Positions 62,096 through 64,000 of a stretch of DNA of 64,000 nucleotides are shown here, piece after piece (the stretch's first letter is position 1; every line of letters begins with the position of its first letter). A program made the position numbers and the translations under genes. The stretch lies in contig JASEFS010000012.1 in NCBI GenBank assembly GCA_030018495.1, positions 32,420 through 96,419 of the forward strand. The letters run 5' to 3'. The notes under the pieces were generated by a model. That model saw nothing but the letters and a program-made list of their open reading frames with translations. It had not been told where the DNA came from and did not search any database. Source of the stretch: Deltaproteobacteria bacterium (GTDB lineage: Bacteria; Desulfobacterota; Desulfobaccia; Desulfobaccales; 0-14-0-80-60-11).

Positions 62096-62623
62096 ATGAC
62101 CACCGTGCAGGAATATATGCTGAAATCCTTGAAGGACGCTATTCAGATGGAAGTGGACGGCCGTCAGTTTTACCTGGAGGCGGCCAAAAAGGTGCAAAAC
62201 GAAGGCGTCCGCCAGATCCTGGAATACCTGGCCGAGTCCGAGGTCTATCATATTCAAAAATTTAAAGAAATTTACGAAAACCTGAAAAAAGAGAACAAAT
62301 GGACGGAAGAACTGGCCGATTTCAAACCCCCCAAGAGCGAGCCTTACGCCTGCGTGCTGGCCCTGACCCAGGCAGGGGAAGGGACCGGCGGCAAGGATGA
62401 CCTGGAAGCCCTGAAGACCGGCATAAAGATGGAGCAGTGCTCCATCGACTATTACACCAAGCTGGCCAAAGAGAGCAATATCCCCCTGGCCCGGCGCTTT
62501 TTCATGAGCCTGGCCCACGAGGAGCGGGGGCATTATATGATGCTCCTGGACATGCACAACTACCTGAGCGACCCGGCGGACTGGTTCTATGTGCACCAGA
62601 TGAGCCACGTGGACGGGGCTTAG
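62096..62623 (+). CDS. Rubrerythrin/ferritin-like diiron protein
   Basis: A 175-residue four-helix-bundle protein. The carboxylate ligands are in AIQMEVDGRQFYLEAA (helix 1), ESEVYHIQKF (helix 2), a third helix KTGIKMEQCSIDYY, and LAHEERGHYMML (E-x2-H, helix 4). It lacks the C-terminal rubredoxin domain of classical rubrerythrin. It should act in peroxide or iron handling, which fits an anaerobe. The ATG at 62096 follows GAAGGGAG; the frame extends upstream to 62048. Confidence 0.88.
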   Translation: MTTVQEYMLKSLKDAIQMEVDGRQFYLEAAKKVQNEGVRQILEYLAESEVYHIQKFKEIYENLKKENKWTEELADFKPPKSEPYACVLALTQAGEGTGGKDDLEALKTGIKMEQCSIDYYTKLAKESNIPLARRFFMSLAHEERGHYMMLLDMHNYLSDPADWFYVHQMSHVDGA

Positions 62624-62787
62624 AGGCAGGGGCCAGGGGCCAGGGGTTAGTGGTCAGGGGTCAGGGGCCAGGGGTTAGGGGGCAGCAAATAAGTTCAGAG
62701 ACAGCCAGATAACCCTATAATCGGTTTTGATTCTTGAATTCGGCTTCGAGCTCGATGAACCTAAATTACTGACCACTGAGGCAGAGC
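62624..62787. repeat. Short degenerate GGCCAGGGG direct repeats
   Basis: Five or more copies of a CAGGGGYYAGGGG-like decamer lie just past the rubrerythrin stop; a similar run follows gspI near 41975-42005. Simple-sequence spacer, no gene. Confidence 0.5.
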
Positions 62788-63546
62788 ATGGAACTCATAG
62801 TCCTGGGCTCGGGCACCGGGGTGCCGTCTCTGCGGCGGGGGGCGCCGGCCTATGCGGTAAAGGCCGCAGGCCGCCTCATTATGCTGGACCTCGGCAGCGG
62901 CGCCTGCCGGGCCCTCTTGAATCATGGCCTGTCTTTCTCGCAAATCGACATCATTGCCATCACCCACCTGCACCCGGACCATATCGGCGACCTGGTGGGC
63001 TTTCTGTTCGCCACCCACTACTCCCTGGGGTACAACCGGGAAATCCCCTTTTCCCTGCTGGCAGGCCAGGGTTTTAGGGATTTTCATCAGAAGCTGAAGG
63101 CCCCCTTCGGCCACTGGGTGGAGGCGCCGGAAGGTCTGATGGATATCTGGGAGCTCAATTCAGACGGTCCGGACCAGGTGATATACGAGGGGCTCACTAT
63201 CAAAAGCGCGCCGGCAAACCATATCGACGGTGCGCTGGGCTTTCGGCTGGAGGCCGACGGCAAGGTCCTGGTCTATTCCGGGGACACCGACGTGAGCGAC
63301 TCTTTGGTGCAACTGGCCCGGGACGCGGACCTCTTCATTCTGGAATGCGCCAACCCCTTCAAGGTGCAAGGGCACCTCACCCCCGCGGAGGCCGGCCGGA
63401 TGGCGGCCAGGGCGAACGTTCGGCGTCTGATGCTCACCCACTTTTATCCGCCCTGCGATGAAGTGGACGTGGCGGCTCTGGCCAGGAAAGAATTCGCGGG
63501 AGAAGTCATCCGGGCCGAGGATGGCATGCGGTTGGAGATATTATAA
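62788..63546 (+). CDS. MBL-fold metallo-hydrolase (RNase Z-like)
   Basis: A 252-residue metal-dependent hydrolase. The start LIVLGSGTGVPSLRRGAPAY and the metal motif THLHPDHIGD (about 59-68), then the SGDTDVSD and LTHFYPP segments, are those of the RNase Z/elaC-related group of beta-lactamase-fold enzymes. It lacks the exosite arm that marks true RNase Z, so the substrate is uncertain. The final bases (GTTGGAGATATTATAA) are repeated 173 nt downstream within the tandem repeat array. Confidence 0.87.
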   Translation: MELIVLGSGTGVPSLRRGAPAYAVKAAGRLIMLDLGSGACRALLNHGLSFSQIDIIAITHLHPDHIGDLVGFLFATHYSLGYNREIPFSLLAGQGFRDFHQKLKAPFGHWVEAPEGLMDIWELNSDGPDQVIYEGLTIKSAPANHIDGALGFRLEADGKVLVYSGDTDVSDSLVQLARDADLFILECANPFKVQGHLTPAEAGRMAARANVRRLMLTHFYPPCDEVDVAALARKEFAGEVIRAEDGMRLEIL

Positions 63547-64000
63547 AGAAGGGCGAAAAGGGGAAAAGGGGAGAAGGGAAAGCTAAGTGGGGCGGGCCTT
63601 CGGGACCGCCTTTTGCTTTTTGTGCGGCCAAGGCCTTGGAGTTTGGCCAAAGCCGAGCTTTGGCAGTCAAGTGCGTTCCCAAGCAGGAGCTTGGGAACGA
63701 GCCGAGGTTGGAGATATTATAAAGAAGGGCGAAAAGGGGAAAGGGGAGAAGGGAAAGCTAGGTGAGGCGGGCCTTCGGGACCGCCTTTTGCTTTTTGTGC
63801 GGCCAAGGCCTCGGAGTTTGGCCAAAGCGGAGCTTTGGCAGGCAAGTGCGTTCCCAAGCAGGAGCTTGGGAACGAGTCGAAAAGGGGAGAAGGGAAAGCT
63901 AGGTGGGGCGGGCCTTCGGGATCGCCTCTTGCTTTTGTACGGCCAAAGTTTTGGAGTTTGGCCAAAGCCGAGCTTTGGCAGGCAAGTGCGTTCCCAAGCA
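63541..64000 (-). repeat. Inverted tandem repeat array, period about 175 bp, continues past window
   Basis: TTATAAAGAAGGGCG occurs at 63541 and 63717, each followed by the reverse complement of the unit seen at 60574-61020, with the GCTTGGGAACG palindrome. A third, slightly shorter unit runs to the window edge. The first unit begins within the stop codon of the metallo-hydrolase gene. Confidence 0.85.

Noticed and set aside
60574..64000. The tandem arrays were considered as CRISPR.
   Set aside because: Units of 166-175 bp are repeated whole, without short repeats separated by unique spacers, and no cas genes are present.
1..64000. tRNA, rRNA, transposase or integrase genes.
   Set aside because: None seen on either strand by eye; short or degenerate tRNAs could still be missed without a dedicated scan.

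Overview
The window looks like a chromosome segment of an anaerobic Gram-negative bacterium, most likely a Desulfobacterota (deltaproteobacterial) sulfate reducer or syntroph. The evidence is mixed GC (high in housekeeping genes, AT-rich in the polysaccharide genes and long intergenic regions), outer-membrane machinery (Wza-type exporter, GspD secretin, lipoproteins), an in-frame selenocysteine codon with a bacterial SECIS hairpin, a protein related to the corrinoid iron-sulfur protein of the Wood-Ljungdahl pathway, a flavoredoxin-like protein and a rubrerythrin. This placement is inference; there is no rRNA or other marker gene here.

Region 1 (1-8.6 kb) is regulatory and secretory. A NarL-type response regulator (cut by the window edge) overlaps the end of a soluble PAS histidine kinase. 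A receiver-only regulator follows. Then come two divergent paralogues for secreted TIM-barrel glycoside-hydrolase-like proteins with Pro/Ala-rich tails, and another NarL-type regulator. The paralogues share an 85-nt identical tract in inverted orientation. Intergenic DNA is long, AT-rich and rich in palindromes.

Region 2 (8.8-25.5 kb) is an exopolysaccharide/capsule operon on the plus strand that ends in a strong terminator. Its first gene is an RfaH/LoaP/UpxY-type NusG paralogue whose start codon lies inside an ops-like element. It is followed by the Wza exporter, the Wzc tyrosine kinase, an unusually ordered phosphoglycosyltransferase fusion, a sugar nucleotidyltransferase, Wzx, Wzy, three GT4 glycosyltransferases, two acetyltransferase-fold proteins, a LegB-like dehydratase and a DegT aminotransferase. 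The mannose supply genes (phosphomannomutase and ManC) lie at 28.2-31 kb.

Between them (25.6-27.7 kb, minus strand) are a secreted deiodinase-like selenoprotein and a secreted Cys-rich protein. From 31.6 to 36.6 kb there are a small protein, a HerA-type ATPase, a membrane protein, a DUF5661-like protein and an MFS exporter.

Region 3 (37-49 kb) is a type II secretion cluster in the order gspE-F-G-H-I-J-K-L-M-C-D; the prepilin peptidase lies apart at 55.4-56.1 kb. Region 4 (49-64 kb) carries a periplasmic multicopper oxidase preceded by a 16-codon ORF with a perfect Shine-Dalgarno sequence, an FKBP isomerase, a tandem pair of ankyrin-repeat lipoproteins, a small envelope protein, the peptidase, a lipoprotein, a flavin reductase, an AcsC-like mini-protein, a CheY-GlgC-phosphatase run, and NUDIX, rubrerythrin and metallo-beta-lactamase-fold genes. 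The last three are flanked by inverted arrays of a tandem repeat. I saw no tRNA, rRNA, CRISPR array or transposase.
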